NCBI RefSeq assembly: GCF_907165205.1
Contig: NC_058189.1
Span: forward strand, 18,846,001 to 18,910,000
Reading direction: 5' to 3'
Length of the DNA: 64,000 bases
Source: Coccinella septempunctata
Lineage: Eukaryota; Arthropoda; Insecta; Coleoptera; Coccinellidae
In this document: positions 1 to 11,728 of the stretch, piece after piece
Numbering within the stretch: the first letter of the stretch is position 1
Layout: every line of letters starts with the position of its first letter
The notes under the pieces: model-generated
The model's input: only the letters and a program-made list of their open reading frames with translations
The model's database searches: none
Told to the model about the DNA's origin: nothing
Made by a program: the position numbers and the translations under genes

Positions 1-467
1 CTGGCAGGGGATTTGTTCTTCTTCTCGGCTGCCGTTGTAGATGACGCATTCTTATTTGCTCCATCGGCCGACTTGACCAATTTTTTCGTAACCTTCTTCG
101 ACGCGTTTGTTGTAGATCCGCCAGCGGCCAATTTGAAAGAACCAGACGCTCCTTTTCCTTTGGTCTGAATCAGGGAACCGGACTGTACAGCGGACTTCAG
201 ATATTTTCTTATGAACGGTGCAAGTTTTTCAGAATCGACCTTGTAATTCGAACCGATGTATTTCTTGATAGCTTGCAACGAGGACCCGCTCCTTTCTTTC
301 AATCCTTTGATGGCACTGTTAACCATATCGGAAGTTGGAGGATGGCTGGGTTTGACATGTTTAGACTTTGCTGAGTTTTTTTTCTCGGCTTTTTTAAGCG
401 TCTTACCAACAGCACTAGCAGGCGTAGTTGCCTGTCGCACTTCAGACTCGGAGGTTGATAATGACAT
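1..467 (-). CDS. H1: Histone H1 (partial, N-terminal part; runs off left edge)
   Basis: Linker histone that binds nucleosome entry/exit DNA and compacts chromatin. The visible 155 codons from ATG (467-465) match the complete copy at 62302-62967, covering the Ser/Thr/Lys-rich N-terminal tail, the winged-helix globular domain (from about residue 41, starting SHPPTSDMVNSAIKGLK) and the start of the Lys/Ala tail. The C-terminus, stop and stem-loop lie outside the window. The only coding difference seen from the other copy is Asn for Thr at residue 31 (KKNSAK against KKTSAK). The frame is open throughout, so this looks like a functional neighbouring repeat. The longer upstream Met reading (MLNTMSL) is possible, but MSLSTSES is the more natural start. 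Confidence 0.93.
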   Translation of the reverse strand, partial: MSLSTSESEVRQATTPASAVGKTLKKAEKKNSAKSKHVKPSHPPTSDMVNSAIKGLKERSGSSLQAIKKYIGSNYKVDSEKLAPFIRKYLKSAVQSGSLIQTKGKGASGSFKLAAGGSTTNASKKVTKKLVKSADGANKNASSTTAAEKKNKSPA

Positions 468-846
468 TGTGTTAAGCACTTTGGGTTTGGATTACTTCAG
501 ATAGTGGGATCCATATTACCGAAGTTGACGGAAATTTGACGGGCGATTGGCTCGTAAGTTATTGCTAAGGACTTGAAATTGCAAGTTTACTGCGTAATCT
601 CACGGAATTTAAAGCTTTTTATTTGTACCAATTATTGGGTTCATCATTGCATCGTATTTCGGACGAATGCGATATGGGAAATAGGCCGATATATCATTTT
701 TGACGGACCGAAATGATTCTTCCCAGACTTGCCAAAGTCGCTCTTGTCATGGTTCCTGGATATTCTTATCATTAGTTATTATTTCGAAATTTGATTCTCC
801 TTGATCGAACAGCTCATGATGAATAGAACTTATTCTTTTATTCATT
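468..846 (-). promoter_or_regulatory. H1 upstream region with CCAAT box
   Basis: Upstream flank of H1, read on the minus strand. A CCAAT box is visible as ATTGG on the plus strand at 546-550, about 80 bp before the ATG. No TATA box is obvious, which fits the TATA-less H1 promoters known in flies. The segment recurs at 62968-63346 with only a few substitutions, so it belongs to the tandem histone unit. Confidence 0.55.
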
Positions 847-1080
847 GACCATCAGAATCGACCATCAAAATCCGCATTTTTACTGGAAGTAGCGAAATTT
901 TCTAATACTTTGTCGAATCGACCACTGAAAACTGAATTTCTATCATAGTATCGACTGAAATTCAACGTATGTGTCTCAATTCCAAAACTTCGTATAGTTT
1001 CAAGATTTGGCTCGAATTGATCTAACAGTTCCTCGGAAATTGATCTCATACTTTGTCTAATCGGCCACTGAATTTCTATC
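847..1080 (-). repeat. Degenerate histone-spacer repeat units (GTCGATTCGAC type)
   Basis: Two to three diverged units built around a TTTGTCGAATCGACCACTGAA-like core (for example near 908-930 and 1050-1068). The same core occurs several times in the opposite orientation at about 40625-41265, beside the H2A 3' end. The core holds the palindrome GTCGATTCGAC. The family is seen only in histone spacers of this window, so it may be old array spacer, not a mobile element. Confidence 0.5.
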
Positions 1081-1299
1081 GAGAGTATTGAACTGAATTC
1101 GAAAACTATAAATATGAGATTCTAGGATTGAACGCCCACACTAAACCTCTCCGAAACCAGCCCTAAACAAAACTTCAGGAAATTTCAACAAAAGATGCCA
1201 AAGAAATCAAGGTTGGAAAGAAGATATAAAAGGTGGAAACCATCAAGAGAATTTCATTAAAGGTGAATATTGGCACAAGGAACAAATCAAAACAACTAT

Positions 1300-1345
1300 T
1301 CTCTCAGCGACGTTTCGGAAATTTTATTTCCTTCATCAGGCTACA
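1300..1345 (-). ncRNA. Hammerhead-like ribozyme motif (candidate)
   Basis: On the minus strand CTGATGA (1339-1333) is followed by a GGAAAT/ATTTCC stem with an AA loop, then GAAAC (1316-1312) and GTC. This is the order of the hammerhead core: CUGANGA, stem II, GAAA, short stem III, UH. ACGU after GAA is self-complementary, as in dimeric minimal hammerheads. Bases beside the core can pair as stem I (AGC with GCT plus a G-T pair). An extra A before stem II departs from the consensus, so activity is unproven. The motif recurs in the second array copy near 63801-63846. Confidence 0.4.
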
Positions 1346-1454
1346 ACAAAAGGTAATCATTACATTCAGATGGACTCAAAAAACAAAGAAAAGGTTGTGA
1401 AAAAAGTGGTCAAAAATATATAAACTAATATATGAATATATATTTATATATATT

Positions 1455-3218
1455 TAGACTGATTCAAAAAAATCGACTTTCTTTTTTTTCGGCAAACACA
1501 CCCCTTATTATCTTCAGGGTATCGAAAAAAAACGTCTGTGAAGATATTAGCCAAAAATCTTATTATTTAGAGGTCGCTCTTCGAGGATTTCTATTTTCCC
1601 TACTAATAGCAGGGGAAAATAATTTATTTCTAGTTAAAAAATTCCAGTTCGCAAACCAATGGACGGATACCATTGAGCGATATATTTTTATGTAGGGAGT
1701 TTAGTGGTCTACAAAAACTGCCCCATAAAATTTTTGCATAAAACGGCTTTTCGAAAAGTTATTAGAGCTTGAAATTAAATTTTTGTCGAAGTAGCTGTTT
1801 TTACTCGGATATCGGGAAGCAGTTATTGGAATTTACTTTGAAAATCAGGAAATCGTTCTCGAAAGTTACAATTGATATGATTTTATTCAGATTTAAATCA
1901 TTCATGACATCCCCAAATTGTCAACCTCAACAATTGTTAGGGTGTTTCATACTCTTCAGAATCAAATTATTTAGCATCTCTTTTTTCTCATTCACTTGGG
2001 TCAGAAAGAATGATTGGTTTTGTGCTTGTGATTAGTGTTTGATCTTAAACTCGGTACTTGTCTTCAGTTTCATCCATAATACAATTTTGTGTATTCATTA
2101 TTTTTGCAAACCCAAAATGGCCGCATTTACAAAATTCTCGCTATATGATTTCATTGGAGAAGACATTACGTAGTGAAAGTAACATATAGATGATAGGATC
2201 TTTCTGTTGTTAACGATTTAACGGAGCGAGTTATTGGTTTAATTGAAGAATGTAATAACTACTAAAAGAAGAATGAAGAATTAACAGTTACAGTTTCTTT
2301 TACAATTGATCAACGAACATCGTCATCGTTTTCCGGATTGCAACAAAAAAAAATTGAAATTATCTGTTTAGAACATATTATCTATTATAGATGTTGAATA
2401 TACCAACACCAATATTATTTCTCACAACCGAATGAATGCTTTCTATATGCGACTTATTTCTAATATCATTAAACCTACCAATTCCACAAATATCGAGATA
2501 TTTGTTGAAAAATTGTTGAAGTTCACTCTTTTGTGACAGCGGCCATTTTGGGTTTATAAAAATAATGAATACAAAAAATTGTATTATGACTGAAACTGAA
2601 GACAAGTACCGGGTTTAAGAACAACACTAATCTGAAAGAGAGCATAAAACCATTCATTCTTTCTGACCCAAATGAATGAGAAATAAGAGATGCTGAATAA
2701 TTTGATTCTGAAGAGTATAAATTTCTAACTCTCTAACAATTGTTGAGGTTGACTATTTGAGGATGTCATAAATTATTTGAATCTACATAGAATCATATTA
2801 ATTGTATCTTTCCAGAACTATTTTCTGATTTTCAAAGTAAATTCCAATAATTTCTCCCCGATATCCGAGTAAAAACAGCTACTTCGACAAAGATTTCATT
2901 TCAAGCTCTAATAACTTTTCGAAAAGCCGTTTTATGGAAAAATTGTATGGGACAGTTTTTGTAGAGCACCTGATTCCCTACATAAAAATATATCGCTCAA
3001 CGAAATCCGTCCATTGTTTTGCGAACTGGAATTTTTTAACTAGAAACAAATTTTTTTCCCCTGCTATTAGTAGGGAAAATAGAAATCCTCGATGAGCGAC
3101 CTCTAAATAATAATATTTTCGGATAATATTTTCAAAAACGTCATTTTTCAATGTCCTGAAGATAATAAGTAGTGTGTTTCTCGAAAAAAAAGAATGTCGA
3201 TTTTTTTGAATCAGTCTA
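1455..3218. mobile_element. Long inverted-repeat (foldback) element
   Basis: The ends are exact inverted copies (TAGACTGATTC at 1455 and GAATCAGTCTA ending at 3218), and the two sides stay inversely similar for about 670 bp each, for example the TATCCGAGTAAAAACAGC stretch near 2870 against its complement near 1800. About 400 bp in the centre (2130-2535) is not symmetric. A TA at each end suggests a TA target duplication, as in Tc1/mariner-like non-autonomous elements. No transposase frame is present. The next array repeat starts the same element at the right window edge, so insertion predates array duplication. Confidence 0.7.
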
Positions 3219-3527
3219 ATACATATTTTATCTTTTGAATGTCAGCAATACATTTTTAGCTATCAAACAATATAGCATATGTACGAGTTTTAGCAAAGGT
3301 TAGTGCAACGGGGTACCATACAATTTGGAGTATGATACAAGAGCTTAGGGAAAAACCTCAGTAAAAAAACCCTGTCTCTCCGTGAGTAGTGTAGTGATGT
3401 CAAATATATGAATAAAATGTGAATAACCGAATGACTGAAAAGGAGGAATCAAAATTTTTTTTTGATAAATTATGTAATCATCTCTTCAATAGATCTTGTT
3501 CTCTACATAGCAGAGCATTATTTTCAT
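3219..3527. other. Spacer, nothing recognised
   Basis: AT-rich sequence between the foldback element and the retroelement 5' fragment. No frame, repeat or RNA motif could be supported. Confidence 0.4.
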
Positions 3528-3700
3528 AGTGCTGTAAAAGTGAAAGTAGAAGTGAAAGTGCCCACTAGCACAGCTGCTACGGAATTTTTGATTCCGTCTG
3601 TGAAGTTTGTGTAGATTCAATACGCGTATGTATTATCGGAATTTTAATTCGTTAAAATTTTCGAAGTTGCTGTTCATCTGCCAGTCCAGTCCAGGTCTAG
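3528..3700 (+). mobile_element. Orphan 5' UTR fragment of the Jockey-like D/C family
   Basis: Matches the 5' UTR of element D (minus strand 59450-59270) and the start of element C (35560 onward): GTGAAAGTAGAAGTGAAAGT repeats, the hairpin ACGGAATTTTTGATTCCGT (3579-3597), then TTATCGGAATTTTAATTCG. Nothing of ORF1, ORF2 or the poly(A) end follows. A 3'-truncated copy is unusual for target-primed insertion, which loses 5' ends, so this piece probably arose by recombination or deletion. Confidence 0.75.
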
Positions 3701-4065
3701 TGAAATAGGCCAAGAGGTGAAACTACATTGTATAAGTCTGATCAATAGTTATGATGCGAGTAGGAGCAGTGAATGAATCGTACAAGTTAAAATGAGAAAA
3801 GAATAGTATTATTAATATACATGATATTTATCATTGAGCAACATTTACAGAGACGAACTGCTTACAAGTGAGCACGATTAGAACGTCCATCGGAAAAACA
3901 GAAGATACAATTGATGAATTATGAGAAGTGCAAAACGAGAGTACTGAGATAACCACTAAACGTTGGTTTCAAGAGGTGCAGAAGGCTGAGAGCCAACATG
4001 TATATCGAGTAAGATGAATGAACGTGAGAATGTATCATGAGAGTACAAATTTATAGTGAGTAGAT
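3701..4065. other. H3 downstream spacer
   Basis: No gene seen. The sequence is AT-rich and has no clear long repeat. Confidence 0.35.
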
Positions 4066-4110
4066 TGTCAGGAATAGACAGATTTATAGGGACCTAAAAT
4101 GGGAAACCAT
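4066..4110 (+). mobile_element. 45-bp scrap of A-family reverse transcriptase
   Basis: TGTCAGGAATAGACAGATTT and the following 25 bases match the complement of element A at about 7753-7802 (ORF2 C-terminal part). The A-type fragments at 12392 and 43874 break at almost the same point (TCTATTCCTGAC / its complement). Confidence 0.65.
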
Positions 4111-4340
4111 TTCAACACGAATTGATCAAACAGTTGGTGGTTTTATAATTTGCCGAATCGGCAAACTACAATTCGGAAAATTTTTAAGAATTCGTCTGAT
4201 GAAGGATTCTGATGTGACTACGCAACATTAAGAAATCTTACCAAAAATTCCCTTTTCCGTTCAGTGTCAGTTTCGTACCGAACTGTATAACCGAGGCGAT
4301 CGAAGTATCGTACGAGTAAAAAAGTCATCTAGAATTTTGT
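4111..4340. other. H3 3' flank
   Basis: Includes a stretch (about 4150-4215, with AATTCGTCTGATGAAGG) that reappears inverted at about 41000-41040 near H2A, so it is shared histone spacer. A purine-rich histone downstream element could not be placed with confidence. Confidence 0.4.
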
Positions 4341-4356
4341 GGTTCTGAAAAGAACC
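4341..4356 (-). terminator. H3 histone 3' stem-loop
   Basis: Minus strand GGTTCTTTTCAGAACC: six-bp stem, TTTC loop, 26 nt after the H3 stop. This is the SLBP-bound processing signal of non-polyadenylated replication-dependent histone mRNAs. Confidence 0.95.
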
Positions 4357-4382
4357 GATATGCAAGATTCCCGAATCGAAAT

Positions 4383-5365
<983 letters not shown>

Positions 5366-5395
5366 ATGAGTCATTATTCAGGTTGTAGTATAAAC

Positions 5396-5411
5396 GGTCC
5401 TTCTCAGGACC
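5396..5411 (+). terminator. H4 histone 3' stem-loop
   Basis: GGTCCTTCTCAGGACC followed by ACAACCA: six-bp stem, four-base loop with C in place of the usual third T. The same variant appears at the H4 pseudogene. Confidence 0.93.
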
Positions 5412-6963
5412 ACAACCATTTAATGTTTGTTTTATCCAATATCAATGTCGATTGCTAGTAAATACTTCGTACTAAATTCTTGAGGATATGTACGTATTAT
5501 TTCACTATGATCACCAAGCCCGGATAAGAAGAGAATCCTTCTGGCCAAACCCTCCGTCCATCCTCAAGATAAAATTTTTTTAAGTAGTTCCGATCTGAGA
5601 CTCGAGGACTTGAAACCTCGGTAACCGCCGAGGTAATCCTTTCCTGAGAAAAGGTGTTTGCCGGACGATTCCAAAGTGTGCTTGGACTCGCTCATTCATG
5701 TTCGGTGATAATAACCTCTATAGAAGATCTACAAATCCACAAAGTTCGTGTGCTGAATGATATTTAATACAAATAATATAGTGCAGAAAACCCTCATTTT
5801 TTTGGTTAATTGAATTATTTGGCGTGTGTCCAGCGCCTTCATTGATGGTCCTTCGTGGCCGAATTAAAAATTCTATTTGATATCTCATTTGTGCGCTTTG
5901 TTCCACCACTAAAATATAGCATATATGAACCGAACAAATTCGTAAACGAGATTGTTACCTGAAGTGTCGAAGTTCATTTTCTGTAAGCGGTACTGAGCCA
6001 ACCCTTATCTTAACAACCTTCTGCGAAAATAGTCGTTTTTCGCTATGAATTGTCTGTATATCAAAATGTATTTCCTCAATCTTCGCCTGCAGTTTATTTT
6101 CGGTTTCTAGGGACTAATTGCTAAGCTCCGCATAATTGGTTGGCAATCTTGAATTGTATACTATCGAAGGCTTTGAAGGTAGACTCCAGGGTTTTTGTTC
6201 GATCACTTTCTGCAATGATCGCCGCATTTAGAATCCACCCAATTCGTTCAATGTAAACCTTTCGTTGCTTTTTACTAAGCAAAAGTCGTTTCTCTTCACT
6301 ACTCAGAGACATTTTAACTCAGCGAATGAATTCTGCGAAAGGTAGATATTGAAAAACGACTATTTTCGCCGAAAGTTGTTAAGATAAGGGTTGGCTCTTG
6401 GCTCAGTACCGCCTACAGAAAATGAACTTCGACACTTCAGGTAACAATCTCGTTTACGAATTTGTTCGGTTCGAAAATATGCTATATTTTAGTGGTGGAA
6501 CGAAGCGCACAAATGTGATATCAAATAGAATTATTAATAGACGAAAAAAATGAGGGTTTTCTGCACTATATTATTTGTATTAAATATCATTCAGCACACG
6601 AACTTTGTGGATTTGTAGATCTTCTATAGAGGTTTTTATCACCGAACATGAATGGGCGAGTCCAAGCACACTTTGGAATCGTCCGGCTAACACCTTTTCT
6701 CAGAAAAGGACTACCTCGGCGGGTACCGAGGTTTCAATTGTTTTATAGGTTTCTCGTCCTGGAGTCTCAGATCGGAACTATTTAAAAAAATTTTATCTTG
6801 AGGATGGACGAAGGGTTTGGCCACAGAATCCAAGAAGGATTCTCTTCTTAACCGGGCTTAGTGATCATAGTAAAATAATACGTACATATCCTCAAGAACT
6901 TAGTCCGAAGTATTTATTAGCAATCGACATTGATATTGGACAAAACGAACATTATATCGTTGT

Positions 6964-6979
6964 GGTCCTGAGAAGGACC
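6964..6979 (-). terminator. Stem-loop of the H4 pseudogene
   Basis: Minus strand GGTCCTTCTCAGGACC, identical to the one after intact H4, preserved 30 nt past the pseudogene stop. Confidence 0.9.
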
Positions 6980-7009
6980 GTTTATACTACAACCTGAATA
7001 ATGACTCAT

Positions 7010-7315
7010 TCAACCGCCGAAACCGTACAATGTACGTCCTTGACGTTTGAGGGCATATACAACGTCCATGGCGGTAACAGTTTTTCTCTTTGCATGTTCG
7101 GTATATGTGACAGCGTCCCTGATTACATTTTCCAGGAACACCTTCAACACTCCACGAGTTTCTTCGTAAATGAGACCAGAAATACGCTTGACACCTCCAG
7201 GCCTAGCCAATCTCCTGATAGCGGGTTTGGTGATACCTTGGATGTTGTCTCGTAGTACTTTCCTATGACGCTTGGCTCCACCTTTGCCGCCCAAACCTTT
7301 ACCAACTTTACCTCG
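7010..7315 (-). pseudogene. H4 pseudogene cut at codon 3 by a retrotransposon
   Basis: The reading frame begins at Arg3 (CGAGGTAAAG, 7315 downward) directly after the poly(A) of element A; the ATG, Thr, Gly codons and promoter are missing from this side. The rest runs to the TGA at 7012-7010. Changes from H4 are Gly6 to Val, one extra Gly codon before Lys12, and Pro for the second Arg of LARRGG. An internal Met reading is open, but without the start and promoter it is not a normal H4. Element A reads in the same direction as this gene. Confidence 0.95.
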
Positions 7316-7598
7316 TTTTTTTTTCTTTTTTTTTGGTGTAGCAGGGGGAAAATCTGCAAGACAGTCGAACCACCCTCATCTCCTGAGGGGGAACAGTGTG
7401 GGGTTTCTCACTCTCCTGAGTTCGAGACCCACTAAAAACCCTCAACTGCTTCTTGAATTTTGGTTCCGGGCATTTGCCTATAAACCGTTCATCTCTTGGT
7501 CGGTTTTCTTCTCGCACACTATCGTGCTGGGATTTATGTGTTTAACCTCTATTGGATTAACACTTTATTGAATTTTTCAATAAGTTTCTGTTGTTATT

Positions 7599-10232
7599 TT
7601 AATCTCTTTTTAATTGATCTCTTGGTCTCCTTCGGTAAATTCGCATTCTCCTTTTGTCTTCCTCTGGGTCGTAGTCCACTAGTCTCCTGAGTTCTTGATT
7701 CGGATGGTTTTTCGCTGTTTCGAATAATTTCTCTGCTTTTCTGTTCATGAATTCCGTTATGGTTTCCCATTTCAGGTCCTTATAAATCTGTCTATTCCTG
7801 ACAAACCAAGGTGCATCTATTGCACATCGTAGCAGCTTGTTTTCAGTGGCCTGAATTCTTTTGATATGGCTCTTTGCCGCGAAACCCCAGGCCCATAAGT
7901 CAGTTGAGGCCCAGCAACGGCTTTGATTATCTTCAATTTTGTCTCTTTCGACATGTGGCTTCTTCTTCCTATTAGAGGATAGAGTCTATTCATCGCTGCT
8001 TTCGTTTTGTCGATTGCTTGTTTGATATGACTTTTCCAAGTAAGTCCTTTGTCAAGCGTTATTCCTAAATATTTGGCTTCATTTTTCCAGTCGATTTCTT
8101 CGCCGTCAACATTCAGTTTCGTTGTGGGTCGCAGTCTTCTCTTCTGTAGTAATATTGCTTGGCTCTTTTGTCCATTGAGCTTGATTTTCCACTTTATGCA
8201 CCAGTCATTTGTTTCGTCAATCGTCTCTTGTAGAACTCGTTCTATTACTTCTGGGTTGCGGTGTCGAGTTGCTATGCCTGTGTCGTCAGCATATAACGTT
8301 AGCATGGTTCTTGGATTTTTCGGAATATCGTGGATGTATATGTTGTACAGAAGTGGACCAAGTACTGATCCTTGGGGTACTCCAGCCTTTATATCTCTTG
8401 TTGAGGAGCATTCTTATGCATATTTTGATCGAATATCCAGCACATCTCATCTTATATATTAATCCTTCATGCCATACAAGACCTGTAGCTTGTTTATTTT
8501 GGAATCCCTCTGTTATGTACTCTGTGAGCCTTAATAATTGTTGTTCTGTTGAATGCTCTCTTCTGAATCCGAACTGCTCTGGTGGTATTAGTTTCAGATT
8601 TTCGGTTTCCTCATTTAGCCTCGTGGCGATAATTCTTTCTACTACTTTTCCTAACGCCGACAGTAGACTTATCGGTCTGTAGTTTTGTGGAAACTTCTCC
8701 TCTTTGAATGGTTTATTGAATACTATGACTTCTGCTGTTTTCCATTTTTCTGGGTAGTGTTCTGTCCTCATAATTCCATTCGCGATATTTGTTAGAGCGG
8801 CTATACCTTTTCTAGGTAATTTCTTTAACATAACATTCGTTATTTTATCGCTTCCGGGAGCTTTCCTCTTCTTCAAACTTCTAATTATTTCCCTGATTTC
8901 ATTTGGCTATGTTGGCTTGTCTATTTCAGCAGTCGCTGGTAATTCATCCATTTCTTCATCATTTTCTTCAACCAGTTCTTCCAAATCTTCATTATCGTCG
9001 TCTATCCTGTAATTTATTCTCGATTCTCGTTCGATCGAGTCCGCCAATGCATCTGCCTTATCAGTATTGGTATACTCCATTCCCCTTTCTCCGTGTAGGG
9101 GTGGAATTTTAGTCTTTTCTCCTCGTAGGCTTTTTTGCATTCTCCGTGCAGAATGATCGATTGTATTCAGTTCTTGAACCCTTTTGTTCCATCTGCTTGT
9201 TCTTAGATCTTTCAGGGCATTTTTCAGAACTTGGCTATGTCGGTTGAGGTTCCTTCTATTCAGATCATTTTTATTCATCCTATATATTCTTCTGAGTTTT
9301 CGATTTTCTTGTATAAGATCTTTTACTTCTTTAGGCGTATCGCCATGCGGATGACTTGGTGCTGGTCTCTTCACTCTTCTCGTGCTTTTTTCGTAAGCTT
9401 TCAATATAATCTCTTCCAGTTTATCAACCGCACATTCCAGATCGTCTGGAGTGCTTATTGTTGGAATTTCTGTTATTTCCGATTGTATTAAATGGCTGTA
9501 TTTAGCCCAATTGATGTATTCTCTTATTTCCATCAGTTTTTCTCTTTGTTCTTCTCCAATTGTCAATTCGACGGGGTTGTGGTTTGAGGTTCCATCTTCC
9601 AAAGTTTCAATCGAGAATTCTTGAGTTATATTTTTCAATATCGCGATATCTATTACATATGGTATTCCTCTACCAAAAGCAAGATATGTCGGTAGCTCTG
9701 GTCCAATCACTATGGCATTTTGTTTTTCGGCGAAATCCTTGAGTTTTTTGCCATTTCTATTCTCTGTTATGCTGTTCCATAATGGGGATTTACAGTTGAA
9801 ATCTCCGATGGAGATTTTCGGGTTTGATCCTTCCAACATGTTGTTATCTCTTCTTCCAATAGATTATTTTGTGGTGGCTTATACGCCGAGGTTATTTCGA
9901 CTCTTTGCCGATTTAATTCGGCAACAATCGTCACTTTTTCTGTTTTTCCTTGTGTTTCGTCGGATCTACTTTTAAAGTAGTGTTTCAGATCTGTTCTCAC
10001 CAATATTGCTACTCCTCCTCCGGTGTTTGTAATTCTGTCACATCTATATGTTTCATAATTCATGAAATTCAGTCGTCTGTTCCGGTTTATTCTTGTTTCC
10101 TGTAGGGCTATAATATCAGGTTGTCTTTCTGATATTATTTGTTCTATCTCGGCCTTCCGTGTGTTGATCCCGTTTATGTGCCACGAGATTATTTTGAGGG
10201 ATTTCTTCCTAATATCAGGAGGTGAGGTCCAT
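7599..10232 (-). pseudogene. Element A ORF2: endonuclease-reverse transcriptase, decayed
   Basis: APE-type endonuclease followed by reverse transcriptase, which nick the target and copy the element RNA. Starts at ATG 10232-10230, overlapping the ORF1 stop as TAATG. Recognisable parts: SWHINGIN and ALQETRI (about 10190-10100), TGGGVAIL, frameshifted GDFNCKSPLW near 9810, then an in-frame TAG near 8912, RT motifs NYRPISLLSALGK and EQFGFRREHS, a gap that removes most of LMDIERAFDRV, a further deletion before AGVPQGSVLGP (about 8380), YADD (LTLYADDTGIA, about 8295) and YLGITLDKGLTW. The C-terminus RRRPRDQLKRD ends at 7599. At least two frameshifts, one stop and two deletions make it inactive. Confidence 0.85.
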
Positions 10233-11635
10233 TAATTCAGTTTACTAAATAATGCTTGGAGTTTTTTCTCCATTTCCCTCTCAATTTTCAACATTATCTT
10301 GTTGAAAATTTTCTCCGTGAAGATATCTAAATCATCGGCTGATTCAGATATCTTTTTCTTCTCTTGTTGACTGTTCACAGCCTGTTTCATTGTAAGCTTC
10401 TTCTGTCCTTCTTTTTTCTGAACGGGTTTTGGAGTCTCCCTCTTCTTTTCCTGCTCTGTAGGTTGGGTCTTCGCTACTTCCTGAATTTTTTGTTCAGAAG
10501 TTGTTGTTTTTGTTACCTTCTTTTTCTGTTCAGCTGATTTTCGGGAATTCTTCTTTCTGGTCACCAACTTGAACTCGCTACATCCTTTGTAGCTAGCTGG
10601 ATGGCCCTCTTCTCCACATAAGACACATGTGGCATTTCTCTCTTCACCTTTTCTGGTGAGTGTGCAGTCATTGCTGCTAGTGCTATGACTTCCTGAGCAC
10701 TTCACGCATCTCCACGGGAAGGAGCATTTGTTCTGTGCATGTCCGTAACTTTGACACCTAAAGCACTGGCTTGGACTTTCAGGCCTCTTTTTGTGTTCAA
10801 CCACAATACAGAGGTTGTAGAGTCGCTTCACTTCGAAGATTCTTTTTTTCTGGGTTTTAACCAGGTAGAGAGGTATGGGCTTCTTCGTCTTGTTCGATGT
10901 CATTCTGGACACCTCAGCGTCTGATATTCCCTGGAATATCAGGTCGTCCTTAATCAACGCAAGATCAGCGTCGATTGGTAAATGCCTAATGACGGCATAT
11001 ATCTTCTTCTCCTCCTCCATTCGGTAGGTAAAAAATTCTTTAACACGCTGCTCGCAGAATTTCGTAATTTTTCTAAAATCATCTACGGTTGACGCGAAGG
11101 TTTTTATAACGTCTTTAACTACAGTTGCGCGGTTGTAGTCTATCCTTTTTGTGTAGAGAGCTTTAGATATCTCTACCCAATCTGAGGTGCCCATCATTGT
11201 GATGGGTGGAATTTTATCTCTTTTAGGCACTTCCGTTGCCTTCTTGACAGTCTCCTCATCAGAAGAGGAGCTTTCTTTTCGCGCGCGTTTAGTTGGGGGC
11301 GCGTTTGGGGCCTTCGCAACCTGCGTTGAATCATTTTTCCTTGTTTCGGGTTGTGAAACAATTCCCTTAAGGGAATTATTTTTGGAACCCGCTTCCGGCT
11401 TTGTGATTTCGGCGTAAGTGGGAGATTTCGGCATATTATTGCGGGTCATTTCCTCCCTCGAGAGGCGCATCTCACCGACCAACTGTGACACAGTTTCAGT
11501 CAGTTTGACTATTTGAGCTTTCAACTGCTCATTTTCTTCTCTGAGCTTTACAAGCTCCTCGTGTTCGCCTTCGCTGAATTCTTCAGCATCGGTCGCTTCC
11601 ATGTAGGAACCCTCATTATCTGAGGTTTCCGACAT
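10232..11635 (-). CDS. Element A ORF1: gag-like zinc-knuckle protein
   Basis: Intact 467-residue RNA-binding ORF1 protein. In order: acidic N-terminus (MSETSDNEGSYMEATDAEEF), a coiled coil about residues 26-62 (heptads in LREENEQLKAQIVKLTETV), a Lys/Arg-rich patch (PPTKRARKESSSSDEE), the motif KIPPITMMGT, a central RNA-binding-like domain, then three zinc knuckles: CFRCQSYGHAQNKC, CVKCSGSHSTSSNDC and CVLCGEEGHPASYKGC. A basic Lys/Gln/Glu-rich tail and a final coiled-coil-like segment follow. The order matches Jockey-clade ORF1 proteins. The stop overlaps the ORF2 start by one base, a stop/restart arrangement shared with element D. Confidence 0.88.
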   Translation of the reverse strand: MSETSDNEGSYMEATDAEEFSEGEHEELVKLREENEQLKAQIVKLTETVSQLVGEMRLSREEMTRNNMPKSPTYAEITKPEAGSKNNSLKGIVSQPETRKNDSTQVAKAPNAPPTKRARKESSSSDEETVKKATEVPKRDKIPPITMMGTSDWVEISKALYTKRIDYNRATVVKDVIKTFASTVDDFRKITKFCEQRVKEFFTYRMEEEKKIYAVIRHLPIDADLALIKDDLIFQGISDAEVSRMTSNKTKKPIPLYLVKTQKKRIFEVKRLYNLCIVVEHKKRPESPSQCFRCQSYGHAQNKCSFPWRCVKCSGSHSTSSNDCTLTRKGEERNATCVLCGEEGHPASYKGCSEFKLVTRKKNSRKSAEQKKKVTKTTTSEQKIQEVAKTQPTEQEKKRETPKPVQKKEGQKKLTMKQAVNSQQEKKKISESADDLDIFTEKIFNKIMLKIEREMEKKLQALFSKLN

Positions 11636-11728
11636 GGTTTTATACTCGAAAATCTCAAAATATCAAACAATTGAAAGAATAGCTGGCGTTTGAGATTAAA
11701 CTCTTTTGTGAACTAAACCCGTTACAAA

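Larger units (their letters stand above)
7316..11728 (-). mobile_element. Element A: Jockey-like non-LTR retrotransposon in H4
   Basis: Near full-length element on the minus strand: 5' leader (11728-11636), ORF1, overlapping ORF2, a 3' UTR with the family's conserved terminal hairpin, and a poly(A) of about 19 nt with one G (plus strand 7316-7334). The 3' junction is H4 codon 3, in sense orientation. The 5' side abuts a piece of the H3-H4 promoter in the opposite orientation, so the original target duplication cannot be recognised. ORF1 is intact and ORF2 is decayed, so the copy is not autonomous. No RNase H domain is seen, which fits the Jockey clade. Confidence 0.85.

Noticed and set aside
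256..504. 82-codon plus-strand frame over H1, repeated at 62756-63004
   Set aside because: Antisense shadow of the H1 globular domain and leader.
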